A DNA stretch of 64,000 nt from Rhodoplanes sp963712435. Lineage in GTDB: Bacteria > Pseudomonadota > Alphaproteobacteria > Rhizobiales > Xanthobacteraceae. Position numbers and translations under genes: made by a program. Position 1 is the first letter of the stretch, and each line of letters opens with the position of its first letter. The stretch is taken from assembly GCA_963712435.1 (NCBI GenBank), contig CAVQIB010000001.1:434001-498000 (forward strand). The letters are read 5' to 3'. Under the pieces are notes generated by a model, which had not been told where the DNA came from, did not search any database, and was given only the letters and a program-made list of their open reading frames with translations. Shown piece by piece: positions 47,706-56,164 of the stretch.

Positions 47706-48478
47706 GCCCGGCCCCTGTCCCGCCGGTGCAGCTCGGCGCCGACGACAAAGCGACGCACATCGGGATCGGCGAACACGTGCGCCGGCTCGCCGTCGGCGAT
47801 CACCCGGCCGTCGTAAAAGGCGATCACCCGGTCGGCGTATTTTTCGACGATCTCCATGTCGTGCTCGATGAACAGCACGGTCGCTTCGGCCGCGCGCACG
47901 GCGTTCAGGACGAGGTCCATCAGCGGAAACTTCTCGTCGGCGCTGATGCCGCTGGTCGGCTCGTCGAGCAGCAGCACCGCCGATTGTCCGATCATCGCAA
48001 GCGCAATGTCGAGAAGCTTGCGCTGGCCCTGCGGCAGCTCGGTCGTCTTGCGATGCGCGAACGGGCCCAGGCCCACGCGATCGAGGATGCGGCCGGCCTC
48101 CTCGATCTGCGCCGGCGTTCGCAACATCGCGAGCGGCGAGGGAAACGCTCCGGAGGCGGCGGCGAGCGCCACCAGCACATTGTCGCGCACGGACAGATTG
48201 GGGAACAGCTGCGCCACCTGGAACGAGCGGCGAATGCCGAGCCGCGTCACATCGCGCGGCGGAAGCCGCGTGATGTCGTGTCCGCGGAAGAAGATCGCGC
48301 CGTCGTCGGGCTTCAGATACCCCGTCACCATATTGACGAAGGTCGTCTTGCCCGCGCCGTTCGCCCCGATGATCCCCACCGTTTCCTGCGGCCGGATTTC
48401 AACCGAGACATTGTCGGCCGCGATCACCGCGCCGAAGCGCTTGACGAGGCCGCGCACGGAGATCAGCGAAGCGCTCAC
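47702..48478 (-). CDS. livG: Branched-chain amino-acid-type ABC transporter ATP-binding protein LivG
   Basis: A 258-residue ATPase of the LivG type. Walker A GANGAGKTTFVNMVTGYLKPD, signature LPQGQRKLLDIALAM and Walker B VLLLDEPTSGISADEK are clear. ATVLFIEHDMEIVEKYADRVIAFYDGRVIADGEP is the LivG end with the H-loop histidine. A GTG start at 48478 overlaps the livM stop by four bases, as usual for coupled genes. The product pairs with LivF on the cytoplasmic face of LivHM. Confidence 0.95.
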   Translation of the reverse strand: MSASLISVRGLVKRFGAVIAADNVSVEIRPQETVGIIGANGAGKTTFVNMVTGYLKPDDGAIFFRGHDITRLPPRDVTRLGIRRSFQVAQLFPNLSVRDNVLVALAAASGAFPSPLAMLRTPAQIEEAGRILDRVGLGPFAHRKTTELPQGQRKLLDIALAMIGQSAVLLLDEPTSGISADEKFPLMDLVLNAVRAAEATVLFIEHDMEIVEKYADRVIAFYDGRVIADGEPAHVFADPDVRRFVVGAELHRRDRGRA

Positions 48479-49419
48479 GTCACGTCTCCCGCACGGTGCT
48501 TGCGCGAAAAGACCGACCACAGCCCCGACGGCAGGAACAGGATGACGGCGAGCATGCACAGGCCGACCACCATCTGCCAGGTATAGGGCGAATACTGGAG
48601 CGCGAAGCTGCGGATCGCCTCGAAGATCGTCATCCCGAGCAGCGGCGCGGCGACGTGCCCCGTCCCGGACAGGATGGCGACGAACACGAACTCGCCCGAC
48701 GTCGTCCAATAGGCGAGTTCGGGATCGATATGGCCGGTCGCCAGCGCCACGAGGGCGCCGCCCAATCCCCCCATGGCCGCCCCGATCACATAGACGAGGT
48801 GGAGAACGCGCGTGACCGACGCGCCGAGATACTCGACGCGTATCTCGTTGGTGAGAATGGCCTGGCTGATGACGCCCGCGCGCGAGCCGACGAACCGGTG
48901 CAGCGCGATGGCGCAGCCGAAGGCGAGCGTCACCGTCGCCGCATAGAGCAGAACCCGGCTCTGCTGCACGCCGACCTTGAAGCCGAAGAAACTCGGCGGC
49001 GACAGGTTGAAGCCGTCGGTCGAGCCGAGCGCAGCCGAGCGGACAAGAATGCCGTAGAGGATCATCGAGAGGGCAAGGCTCAGCATCGCGAAGAATATCT
49101 CGCGGTAGCGCGCCATCACGAAGCCGAGGACAAAGCCGGTCGCCGCGGCGACGAGGCCGCCGAACAGGACGAGCAGCACCGCATCCGTCAGTCCGAAGAA
49201 ATTCGCCCCGAGCCCCGCCGCATAGGCTCCGAGCCCGTAGAACAAGCCCTGACCGAAGGAGACGAGCCCGGCGCGCATCATGATCACGAGGCCGAGCACG
49301 ACGAGCGCCTTGGCGAAGGCGACCGTCAGCATGAATACGGCCCATGACGGCAGGAACGGACCAGCGGCGAGCAATGCCGCGAGCGCGAGGCAGAGCGCGG
49401 GCACGGTTCCCCATCGCAT
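48475..49419 (-). CDS. livM: Branched-chain amino-acid-type ABC transporter permease LivM
   Basis: A 314-residue permease with about nine helices. The EAA-like cytoplasmic region IGAAMGGLGGALVALATGHIDPELAYWTTSGEFVFVAILSGTGHVAAPLLGMTIFEAIRSFA is the LivM signature. It forms the pore with LivH. It is separated from livH by two bases. Confidence 0.95.
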   Translation of the reverse strand: MRWGTVPALCLALAALLAAGPFLPSWAVFMLTVAFAKALVVLGLVIMMRAGLVSFGQGLFYGLGAYAAGLGANFFGLTDAVLLVLFGGLVAAATGFVLGFVMARYREIFFAMLSLALSMILYGILVRSAALGSTDGFNLSPPSFFGFKVGVQQSRVLLYAATVTLAFGCAIALHRFVGSRAGVISQAILTNEIRVEYLGASVTRVLHLVYVIGAAMGGLGGALVALATGHIDPELAYWTTSGEFVFVAILSGTGHVAAPLLGMTIFEAIRSFALQYSPYTWQMVVGLCMLAVILFLPSGLWSVFSRKHRAGDVT

Positions 49420-49421
49420 GA

Positions 49422-50318
49422 TCAGATCTTCCGCGCGGCGGCGCGGCCGAACAGCCCTTGCGGCCGCACCGCGAGGACCGCCGCCATCACCGCGTAAATC
49501 ACGAACAGCTCCACCTCCGGCCAGAGATGGACGGCGAGCGCCCGCGCCAGCCCGACGATCAGCGCGCCCAGCATCGCGCCTTCGACGCTGCCGAGCCCGC
49601 CGATCACGCTGACCGCGAAAGCGAGCACGATCACGTCGACGCCGATGCCCGGGGCGACGGAAATCGCCGGCGCGGTGACCGCGCCGCCGAGCGCGCCGAG
49701 CACCGCGCCGATGACGAAGGTCGCGGTGAACATGCGCCCGACATTGATGCCCATGGCGGTCGAGATCTCGCGATCGTGGATCACCGCGAGAAGAAGCTTG
49801 CCGCGCCGCGTGTAGTTGAGCGCCCAGAACGCGAGACCGCCGATCACGAGCGCCAGCCCAAGCAGGGCGAAGTCGTAGGCCGCAAAGGCGATGCCCCCGA
49901 TCGACACCCGCCCGAGCAGTTCATAAGGCTGCGGGGCGAAGTACGGGTCCACGCCCCAGACCAGCTTGATGACGTCCTCGAGCACCAGGAATACGGAATA
50001 GGTGACGAGGACGAGAATGATTTCATCGCGCCCGTACATCGGGCGGAGCAGGCCGCGCTCGATGAGAAAGCCGGACAGGGCGCCGACGCTTATCCCGGCG
50101 ACGAAGAGCACGAGATAGGCGCCGGCCACCGGATTTTGGCCGACGAGATAAGCCCCGATCGCCGAGGAAGCGGCATAGGCGCCGAGCGCATAGAAGCTGC
50201 CATGCGCGATGTTGAGGATTTTCATCACGCCATACGTGAGCGTCAGGCCCAGCGAGACGATGAAAAGCCATGAGAAGTAGGTCGTGCCGTCGACGAGGAT
50301 GGCGGAAAGCTTCTGCAT
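49422..50318 (-). CDS. livH: Branched-chain amino-acid-type ABC transporter permease LivH
   Basis: A 298-residue permease with a start (MQKLSAILVDGTTYFSWLFIVSLGLTLTYGVMKILNIAHGSFYALGAYAA) that is the LivH signature (LTLTYGVMKILNIAHGSF). The C-terminal block VSVIGGLGSVEGAMLGALIVGLARAL is the second permease motif. It is 239 bases downstream of livK on the same strand; this gap shows no gene. Confidence 0.95.
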   Translation of the reverse strand: MQKLSAILVDGTTYFSWLFIVSLGLTLTYGVMKILNIAHGSFYALGAYAASSAIGAYLVGQNPVAGAYLVLFVAGISVGALSGFLIERGLLRPMYGRDEIILVLVTYSVFLVLEDVIKLVWGVDPYFAPQPYELLGRVSIGGIAFAAYDFALLGLALVIGGLAFWALNYTRRGKLLLAVIHDREISTAMGINVGRMFTATFVIGAVLGALGGAVTAPAISVAPGIGVDVIVLAFAVSVIGGLGSVEGAMLGALIVGLARALAVHLWPEVELFVIYAVMAAVLAVRPQGLFGRAAARKI

Positions 50319-50557
50319 CGTCAGTCCAGCGCAACGGCAGGGGTGAAAGGCCGAGGCTGTCCCCCATCCGCGGCAGCGGATGATCCAGCCGTCATGTCAT
50401 CGATGATTGAAATGAAACGGCGGAGGCTCGCGTCACGCTCCGCTCGGCGCGGAACATGACGAAGCAAGATGAGTGAAGCAGCCGGCGGCTAAGCGCGGAC
50501 GGGCGGCGTTGCTCGGTCGGACGCGTCCGCGCTCCGGCGCAGGTCCGGGCGCCCGCA

Positions 50558-51850
50558 TCACGGACACTTCGCGCCCTTGAAGCCTCCCTTGATCCACTCT
50601 TCGCTCTTCACCCCGTCCGGCGGGTTGACGCATTCGGCCGGATAGACGGTCACGTCGGTCAGGGTCGGCTGCCCGCTCGCGACATCGAACTTGAACCGGC
50701 CATAGGCGGTCGACTGGATCGCCTGATGGCCCTTGCCGATCTTCATGTCGACCGTGCCGCTCGGGGTCTCGTAGCTCAGGCCCTCGAAGGCCGCGATGAC
50801 GGCTTCGTCGCTCGGCCGCTCCGGCTTTCCGCCCGCCGCCTTCTCCGTCGCCGCCTTCAGGCCGAGAATCGCCTGCACCATCTTGTAGGAGGGATAGGTG
50901 GGCGGCGTGCCGTAACGCTCGGTATAGGCGGCGCGGAACCAGCGATTGAGCGCGTTGTCGGGAGCGAACACGCCATGCGGGCCGCGCCCGCCGAGGATCG
51001 CGCCGTTCGGAATCTGCGTCGCCAGCCGGAACATGGCGGTCTCGCCGCATGTCAGCAGGACATTGCGATCGTCGAACACGCCGCGCGCCTTGCCCTGCAG
51101 CACGAGCGCCTCCATGTCGCCGCCCCAGAAGCTCGAATGCACGGCGTCCGGCTTGTCGACCAGCAGAGCCGAGATTTCGGCGCCATACTGCCCGGCCAAG
51201 AGCTTCGGGAACTGCTCGGTGGTGACCTTCACCCCCGGCTTGAGCGCTTCCATCGACGCGCGGAAATCGTTCCAGGAGTCCTGGCCCCAGGCGTAATTCT
51301 GGTTGATGCCGGCGATGCTCTTGGCGTCGGGATTGCGCGCGAGCAGGTAGCGCGCAGCCGCGACATTATCCATGGTCGCGGTCGGCCCGGTGCGGAACAG
51401 GTATTTGTAGCTCCCGTCCTCGAACACGCGCGGGGTGCCGCAATCGAAGAAGATGGTGATCTTCTTGAGCTCGTCGGCGAGCGGCGCGATCGCGAGACAG
51501 TCGCCCGACGAGATGTAGCCGATCACGGCGTCGACGTTCTGCCGCTGCACCAAATTGCGATATTCGGTGACCTGCTTGGTCGTGCCGCCCGCCTCGTCGA
51601 CGATGACCGTCTCGATCGGCGCGCCGTTGACGCCCTTCTTGTCGTAGGGCGCAGGAACCGTCCCGGCATTCAGCGCCTCGATCAGCAGTTCGCCGGCATT
51701 GCGCGCCGGCACGCCGAACGGACCTGCGGCCGCGCCCGACAGGAACGTCACGATGCCGAGCTTGTAAGGCGCCTGCTGCGCCGCCAGCGGAGTGGCCGTG
51801 ATCATGGCGGCGACGACCAACGCGAAGCCGAGGCGGCGCGGGCATTTCAT
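50558..51850 (-). CDS. livK: Branched-chain-type ABC transporter periplasmic substrate-binding protein
   Basis: A periplasmic leucine-binding-protein-type receptor of about 430 residues. The signal peptide is MKCPRRLGFALVVAAMITATPLAAQQ. The mature protein starts PYKLGIVTFLSGAAAGPFGVPARNAGELLIE and has VIVDEAGGTTKQVTEYRNLV, the typical first lobe. The ligand-binding residues differ from LivK and UrtA, so the solute may be an aromatic or other organic acid rather than leucine. ATG 51850 is preceded by GGGAGGAATGCA. First gene of the transporter-dehydrogenase operon (51850 to 45902). Confidence 0.92.
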   Translation of the reverse strand: MKCPRRLGFALVVAAMITATPLAAQQAPYKLGIVTFLSGAAAGPFGVPARNAGELLIEALNAGTVPAPYDKKGVNGAPIETVIVDEAGGTTKQVTEYRNLVQRQNVDAVIGYISSGDCLAIAPLADELKKITIFFDCGTPRVFEDGSYKYLFRTGPTATMDNVAAARYLLARNPDAKSIAGINQNYAWGQDSWNDFRASMEALKPGVKVTTEQFPKLLAGQYGAEISALLVDKPDAVHSSFWGGDMEALVLQGKARGVFDDRNVLLTCGETAMFRLATQIPNGAILGGRGPHGVFAPDNALNRWFRAAYTERYGTPPTYPSYKMVQAILGLKAATEKAAGGKPERPSDEAVIAAFEGLSYETPSGTVDMKIGKGHQAIQSTAYGRFKFDVASGQPTLTDVTVYPAECVNPPDGVKSEEWIKGGFKGAKCP

Positions 51851-52072
51851 TGCATTCCTCCCAAGTATTCGCCCGCTTGTTCGTGACGCGTCGCGTGACG
51901 CGGCAAGACGCGAGCAAGTTGTGCGTTCGTTCAAGGACTATCAACGCGCAGTATGTTGCGCCGAGCGACGGAAAACTAACACAAACATCAATAGTGCACT
52001 GATGCCCTCTGCGGTCAACAGGTCAGCAAGCCGAGGCGGGCGGCCGGCGCGCAGCGCGGCGCGTCGATTCTC

Positions 52073-53524
52073 TCACCAGTTCACCGAGACGTATTGCGTC
52101 TCCAGAAACTCCATCAGACCTTCGTGCGCGCCCTCGCGCCCGAGCCCGCTCTGCTTCATGCCGCCGAACGGCGCAGCCGGGTCGGAGACGAGGCCGCGAT
52201 TGAGGCCGACCATGCCGAAATCGAGCCGCTCCGAAACGCGCAGGCCGCGGCTCAAGTCCTGGGTGTAGACATAGGCGACGAGGCCGTACTCGGTGTCGTT
52301 CGCCCGCTGCACCGCTTCGTCCTCGGAGGCAAAGGTCTGGATCGCCGCGACCGGACCGAAGATTTCCTCGCGTAGCATGGCCGCGTTGTCGGGCACGCCG
52401 GTGAGCACCGTGGCCGGGTAGAAATAGCCCTTGCCCGAGGGCGGAGTCGCGCCGATCAGAACCTTCGCGCCCTTGGCGGTGGCGTCTTCGACCAGCGACT
52501 TGACCTTGTCGCGCGTGTCGGCGTTCACGAGCGGGCCAAGCGCGACGCCATCCTCCAGCCCGTTCCCCATGCGCAGCCCGCCCATCCGCGCGGCGAGTTT
52601 CTCCGCGAACGCGTCGTGCACCTTCGCATGCACGTAGAAGCGGTTGGCGGCGGTGCAGGCCTCGCCCATATTGCGCATCTTGGCGATCATCGCGCCCTCG
52701 ATCGCGGCGTCGATGTCGGCGTCCTCGAACACGATGAAAGGCGCGTTGCCGCCGAGCTCCATCGCCGGCTTGATCACGTTGTCGGCCGCCTCGCGCAGCA
52801 GCTTGCGCCCGACCTCGGTCGAGCCGGTGAAGGACACGACCCGCACGCGCGGGTCTTGCAGCATCGCGCTCACCACCGGGCCCGAGCGGCGCGAGGGAAT
52901 AACATTGACGACGCCGGCAGGCACGCCGGCCTCCTCCAGGATCGGCATGAGCGCAAGCATGGTGAGCGGCGTCTCGGAGGCGGGCTTCAATACGCAGGGG
53001 CAGCCGGCGGCGAGCGCCGGCCCGATCTTGCGGGTGGCCATCGCGGCCGGGAAATTCCACGGCGTGACGAGCACCGCGACGCCGGCCGGCTTGTGCTGCA
53101 CGACGACGCGCGCCCCCGAGCTCGGCGCATTGTAGACCTGCCCGATATTGCGCACCGCCTCCTCGGCGAACCAGCGGAAGAACTCGGCCGCATAGGCGAC
53201 CTCCCCGCGCGAATCGGGCAGGGCCTTGCCGTTCTCCAGCGTGATCAGGCGGGCGAGACGCTCCGCCTGCGCCATCATCAGCTCATAAGCCTTGCGCAGG
53301 ATTTCCGCGCGCTCGCGCGGCTTCTTTCCGGCCCAGCCCGGGAATGCGTCGGAGGCGGCGTCCACCGCCGCCTGGGCGTCGCCGACGCTCGCGCTCGCGA
53401 CCGAGGCGATGACGGTCTCGGTCGCAGGATCGATCACGTCAAATCGGGTTTGGTCCGAAGCCTTGCGCCACTCCCCGCCGATCCACAGGTCGGTCGGCAC
53501 GCCAGCGAGAAGATTGTCGTACAT
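52073..53524 (-). CDS. gabD: NAD(P)-dependent succinate-semialdehyde dehydrogenase
   Basis: An aldehyde dehydrogenase of 483 residues, closest in motif pattern to GabD. VTPWNFPAAMATRKIGPALAAGC holds the NAD-binding proline-asparagine. FTGSTEVGRKLL, MELGGNAPFIVFEDADI (general-base Glu) and NMGEACTAANRFYVH (nucleophile Cys) are in place. The GabD clue is CPCVLKPASETPLTMLAL and RNMGEACTA. The end is EFLETQYVSVNW. It oxidises succinate semialdehyde to succinate in the GABA pathway. It lies 222 bases upstream of livK on the same strand; joint transcription cannot be judged. Confidence 0.93.
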   Translation of the reverse strand: MYDNLLAGVPTDLWIGGEWRKASDQTRFDVIDPATETVIASVASASVGDAQAAVDAASDAFPGWAGKKPRERAEILRKAYELMMAQAERLARLITLENGKALPDSRGEVAYAAEFFRWFAEEAVRNIGQVYNAPSSGARVVVQHKPAGVAVLVTPWNFPAAMATRKIGPALAAGCPCVLKPASETPLTMLALMPILEEAGVPAGVVNVIPSRRSGPVVSAMLQDPRVRVVSFTGSTEVGRKLLREAADNVIKPAMELGGNAPFIVFEDADIDAAIEGAMIAKMRNMGEACTAANRFYVHAKVHDAFAEKLAARMGGLRMGNGLEDGVALGPLVNADTRDKVKSLVEDATAKGAKVLIGATPPSGKGYFYPATVLTGVPDNAAMLREEIFGPVAAIQTFASEDEAVQRANDTEYGLVAYVYTQDLSRGLRVSERLDFGMVGLNRGLVSDPAAPFGGMKQSGLGREGAHEGLMEFLETQYVSVNW

Positions 53525-53719
53525 GGTCGCCCTGCAACTGTTCCGTTCGAAAGCCCGCGGCGCGATTTAATACCCGCACCCGGGCTTTGTCGATGTCTTC
53601 CCGCCCGCCGTCCGCCGGCTGTTGGGCTGCCAACAAAAAGCAAACCAGCAAGTTGAAGGCGGCGCGGACGCGCCTCCAAGGTAGCGGGTTCCTTTCAGCG
53701 AATTCGGCGAAGCGGGAGC

Positions 53720-53741
53720 TTGGAGCGGGCGATGGGAATCG
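53720..53741. repeat. Partial tRNA-Gly 3' end, attL-like direct repeat
   Basis: These 22 bases are identical, in the same orientation, to 60359-60380, which is the 3' end of tRNA-Gly (21 bases of T-arm, acceptor stem and CCA, plus one more base). Beyond base 53741 the match ends at once. Such a partial copy is the classic trace of site-specific integration at a tRNA. The 396-base gap between gabD and the P450 that contains it has otherwise no gene, and the part after 53742 is AT-rich (50% GC in 53761-53820 by hand count). Confidence 0.85.
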
Positions 53742-53920
53742 CTGCGCCGCAATTGATGGTCGATCTTTGCCAGTCGTATTGGTCGAAGTGCTTTTTCCGG
53801 GAGTTATTGCCGAGACCAACAATGGGAAAACGTTCGAGCGCTTTTGCAACGTCAAGCGGGACGTCTTACATAGATGTTCCGCTTATTGTTGGGACGCTGC
53901 CGGTCGCCATGGAGCCAACA

Positions 53921-55318
53921 ATGAAGACAGCCCGAACACTGCCGCCCATCGTCCGCGTTAATCCCTGGCGGTTCATTCGCTCGTCGGGACAAGAGCGTAT
54001 TCGGCGCATGATGGAGATTGCGGCAGTCGGGCCGATCGTCCGCCTCCAAATGGCGCATCGGACGTTCTGGCTGATTCAAAGCCCAGCCTTGGTCGAGTAC
54101 GTGCTGGAGGGCAATCATCGGAACTATCGCAAGAGCGACCGGTACGCCGAGCTCGAGCGCTTCCTTGGCAAGGGCTTGTTGACCAGTGAAGGCGACGAGT
54201 GGCGCCGGCAGCGGCGGCGCGCTCAGCCGGCGTTCAACCACAAGCGTCTGCCTCGCCTCGCCGAGACCATGGTTGCCGAAACACGCGCGCGTCTCGACGC
54301 GTGGGAGACGTTGGAGCGATCGGGAGCGCCGTTCGATGTTCTCAACGAGATGATGGCGCTTACGCTCTCCGTGGTGACACGCGCTCTGTATGCGGGGGAG
54401 CTCGGCAAAAACTTCGATGAATTCGGCCGCGCGCTGACGATCCTCCTCCGGTTGACTGACGATCGCGTAAATCTGCCCTTTTCGTTTCCTCCCGGCTTCC
54501 CGACGCCGGCCAATCTGCGCTTCAAGAACGCCAGCGCCGTCCTGGACCGGTATGTTCACGAGATGATCCGCACCCGCCGGCTGAAATCGGAAGAGGGAAC
54601 CGATCTGCTCTCCACGCTGCTGCAAACGCACGACGACGCGACCGGAGAGCCTCTGTCCGACGCCCAGTTGCGCGTCGAGATCATGACCATGGTGCTTGCC
54701 GGTCACGAAACGACGGCAAATGCCTTGACCTGGACGTGGCACCTTCTCTCGAAGTCGCCGTGGGTGGAGCGTGCGGTTCGCGCGGAAGTGACCAATACGC
54801 TCGGCGGCCGCGATCCCACCTTTGACGACCTGCCGCGTCTTCCTCTGACGCTCCGCGTCTTCCAGGAAGCATTGCGGCTGTATCCCCCGGTGTGGCTTTT
54901 CGAGAGGCAGAATGTGATGGAGGACGTCCTCGGGGGCTTCCCGATCCGTCCGGGAACGCGAGTGACCGTCTGTCCGTATGTGTTGCACCATTCGCCCGAA
55001 TACTGGGAAAACCCAGAGGGATTTGATCCAGAACGTTTTCTGCCGGAACGCTCTGAAACGCGTCCAAAGTTCGCCTATGTTCCGTTCGGAGGCGGACCAC
55101 GCATTTGCATCGGCAGCCAGTTTGCGCAAATGGAAGCGCAGATCATCCTTGCCATGACATTGCAGCGATACCGGTTGGAGCTCGATCCCACCCGGACCGT
55201 CGAACCTGCTCTCATGCTGATCCTTCGGCCCAAGAACGGGTTGTGGGTTCGGCTCAGGCGTGCGGACGCCGTTTCCTCGCTGCAACAATCAACAGGGGCG
55301 ACCAAACTCGTCGGCTGA
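53921..55318 (+). CDS. Cytochrome P450
   Basis: A heme monooxygenase of about 465 residues. The I-helix oxygen-activation motif is LAGHETTANALTWTW (alanine near residue 260), the K-helix ExxR is EALR near 316, the PERF segment is DPERFLPE, and the heme loop is PFGGGPRICIGSQFA, with the cysteine near residue 396. The long C-terminal meander and proline-rich N-terminus (PPIVRVNPWRFI) resemble bacterial class I P450s of the fatty-acid/terpene type; the substrate is not known and no ferredoxin partner lies next to it. ATG 53921 follows GGAGCCAACA, a good ribosome site; upstream in-frame starts have none. GC is lower than in neighbours, which fits acquisition by transfer. Confidence 0.93.
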   Translation: MKTARTLPPIVRVNPWRFIRSSGQERIRRMMEIAAVGPIVRLQMAHRTFWLIQSPALVEYVLEGNHRNYRKSDRYAELERFLGKGLLTSEGDEWRRQRRRAQPAFNHKRLPRLAETMVAETRARLDAWETLERSGAPFDVLNEMMALTLSVVTRALYAGELGKNFDEFGRALTILLRLTDDRVNLPFSFPPGFPTPANLRFKNASAVLDRYVHEMIRTRRLKSEEGTDLLSTLLQTHDDATGEPLSDAQLRVEIMTMVLAGHETTANALTWTWHLLSKSPWVERAVRAEVTNTLGGRDPTFDDLPRLPLTLRVFQEALRLYPPVWLFERQNVMEDVLGGFPIRPGTRVTVCPYVLHHSPEYWENPEGFDPERFLPERSETRPKFAYVPFGGGPRICIGSQFAQMEAQIILAMTLQRYRLELDPTRTVEPALMLILRPKNGLWVRLRRADAVSSLQQSTGATKLVG

Positions 55319-55538
55319 GGCCTCCGGCGGCGCCGACAAACCGCTCCTCCACGACGCGCGAGCGTGCATCGAGCCAGGTGTCGGCAAGCTCGAGCGCCTT
55401 CAAGCGCTTTGCGCTCCGCCGCGACAACCGCGGGCGATTGCGGCCCCTTGGTCGCACTCGCCCTCAGCCTAATCCGGATTAAATCCGTCCACGGGCTAGC
55501 AATATCCGACCGTCGTTCGCTAAACTTGGCCTGCTCTA
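55319..55538. other. Intergenic DNA after P450, no gene called
   Basis: In the minus frame 55254-55457 reads RLSRRSAKRLKALELADTWLDARSRVVEERFVG, which has an amphipathic, protein-like look and may be the remnant of a gene, but I could not assign a family. The rest up to the palindrome at 55539 shows no coding signal. Confidence 0.3.
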
Positions 55539-55554
55539 TGACGAGAATTCGTCA
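55539..55554. promoter_or_regulatory. 16-base perfect palindrome upstream of solute-binding protein remnant
   Basis: TGACGAGAATTCGTCA is a perfect inverted repeat, 31 bases before the start of the solute-binding gene. Its place in an otherwise weakly structured AT-rich stretch makes it an operator candidate for the FCD-type GntR regulator at 59541-60255 at the other end of the same segment. The link is inference. Confidence 0.4.
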
Positions 55555-55584
55555 ATAAGAAGCACCCGGAGAGGAGACGCGTCG

Positions 55585-55780
55585 ATGAAACTCGATCTCA
55601 CGCTGGCCGGCGCCGCGACTTTGGCGACCCTGTCGCTGCCGTGCCAGGCCGAACCCTTGCGCATCGCAATTCTGGAAAGCCTGTCGGGCTCGCAAACGTC
55701 GACCGGTCGTCTCTACGCCACCGCAACGCAATTCGTCATCGACGCGGCCAACGCCAAGGGCGGCTACAATGGCGAAAAGA
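55585..55780 (+). pseudogene. Branched-chain-type solute-binding protein, N-terminal 65 residues only
   Basis: From ATG 55585, preceded by GGAGAGGAG, comes a normal signal peptide (MKLDLTLAGAATLATLSLPCQA) and the first lobe start LRIAILESLSGSQTSTGRLYATATQFVIDAANAKGGYNGEK, the leucine-binding-protein signature. The gene breaks off near 55780, and livF sequence follows in another frame; the remaining 300 or more residues are absent. This is the left end of a rearranged operon. Confidence 0.8.
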
Positions 55781-56048
55781 AAGCGTCAAGGTCGCTCCCC
55801 GATGGTCGATCGACGACATACACCAGTATTTTCCCCGCCTCATGGAACGGCGCAACCAGAAGGCCGGCACCCTGTCGGGCGGCGAGCAGCAGATGCTGAC
55901 CATCTGCCGCTCGCTGCTCGGCAATCCGCTGGTGCTGCTCGTCGACGAGCCGACGGAAGGCTTGGCCCCGAAAATCGTCGACGTGGTGACCGAGGTCATC
56001 CGCGATATCCATCGCAAGGGCGTGGGCGTCTTGCTGGTGGAGCAGAAG
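55781..56048 (+). pseudogene. livF-type ATPase, central fragment
   Basis: In frame: SVKVAPRWSIDDIHQYFPRLMERRNQKAGTLSGGEQQMLTICRSLLGNPLVLLVDEPTEGLAPKIVDVVTEVIRDIHRKGVGVLLVEQKM. This is the LivF helical region, signature LSGGEQQ and Walker B LLVDEPTEGLAP, about residues 115-205. The Walker A half is missing, and the sequence switches after LLVEQK to an unrelated gene on the opposite strand. It is not the same sequence as the complete livF at 47040-47705. Confidence 0.85.
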
Positions 56049-56164
56049 ATGGCCACCGTCGCTCCCGCCTCGCGGAAGGACCGCGCGATGGCGAGGCCGA
56101 TTCCCGTGGCGCCGCCGGTGACGAGCGCGCTCCGCCCGACGAGTGCCCCGGCCGTCGCCGTCAT
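56049..56164 (-). pseudogene. Short-chain dehydrogenase, N-terminal 38 residues only
   Basis: From ATG 56164 on the minus strand: MTATAGALVGRSALVTGGATGIGLAIARSFREAGATVAI, a classical SDR start with the TGGATGIG cofactor site. It stops near 56050, where livF sequence begins on the other strand. The start overlaps the aroE-like stop by the ATGA arrangement, so it was cotranscribed with that gene. The C-terminal part of an SDR appears at 58566-58715. Confidence 0.78.
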
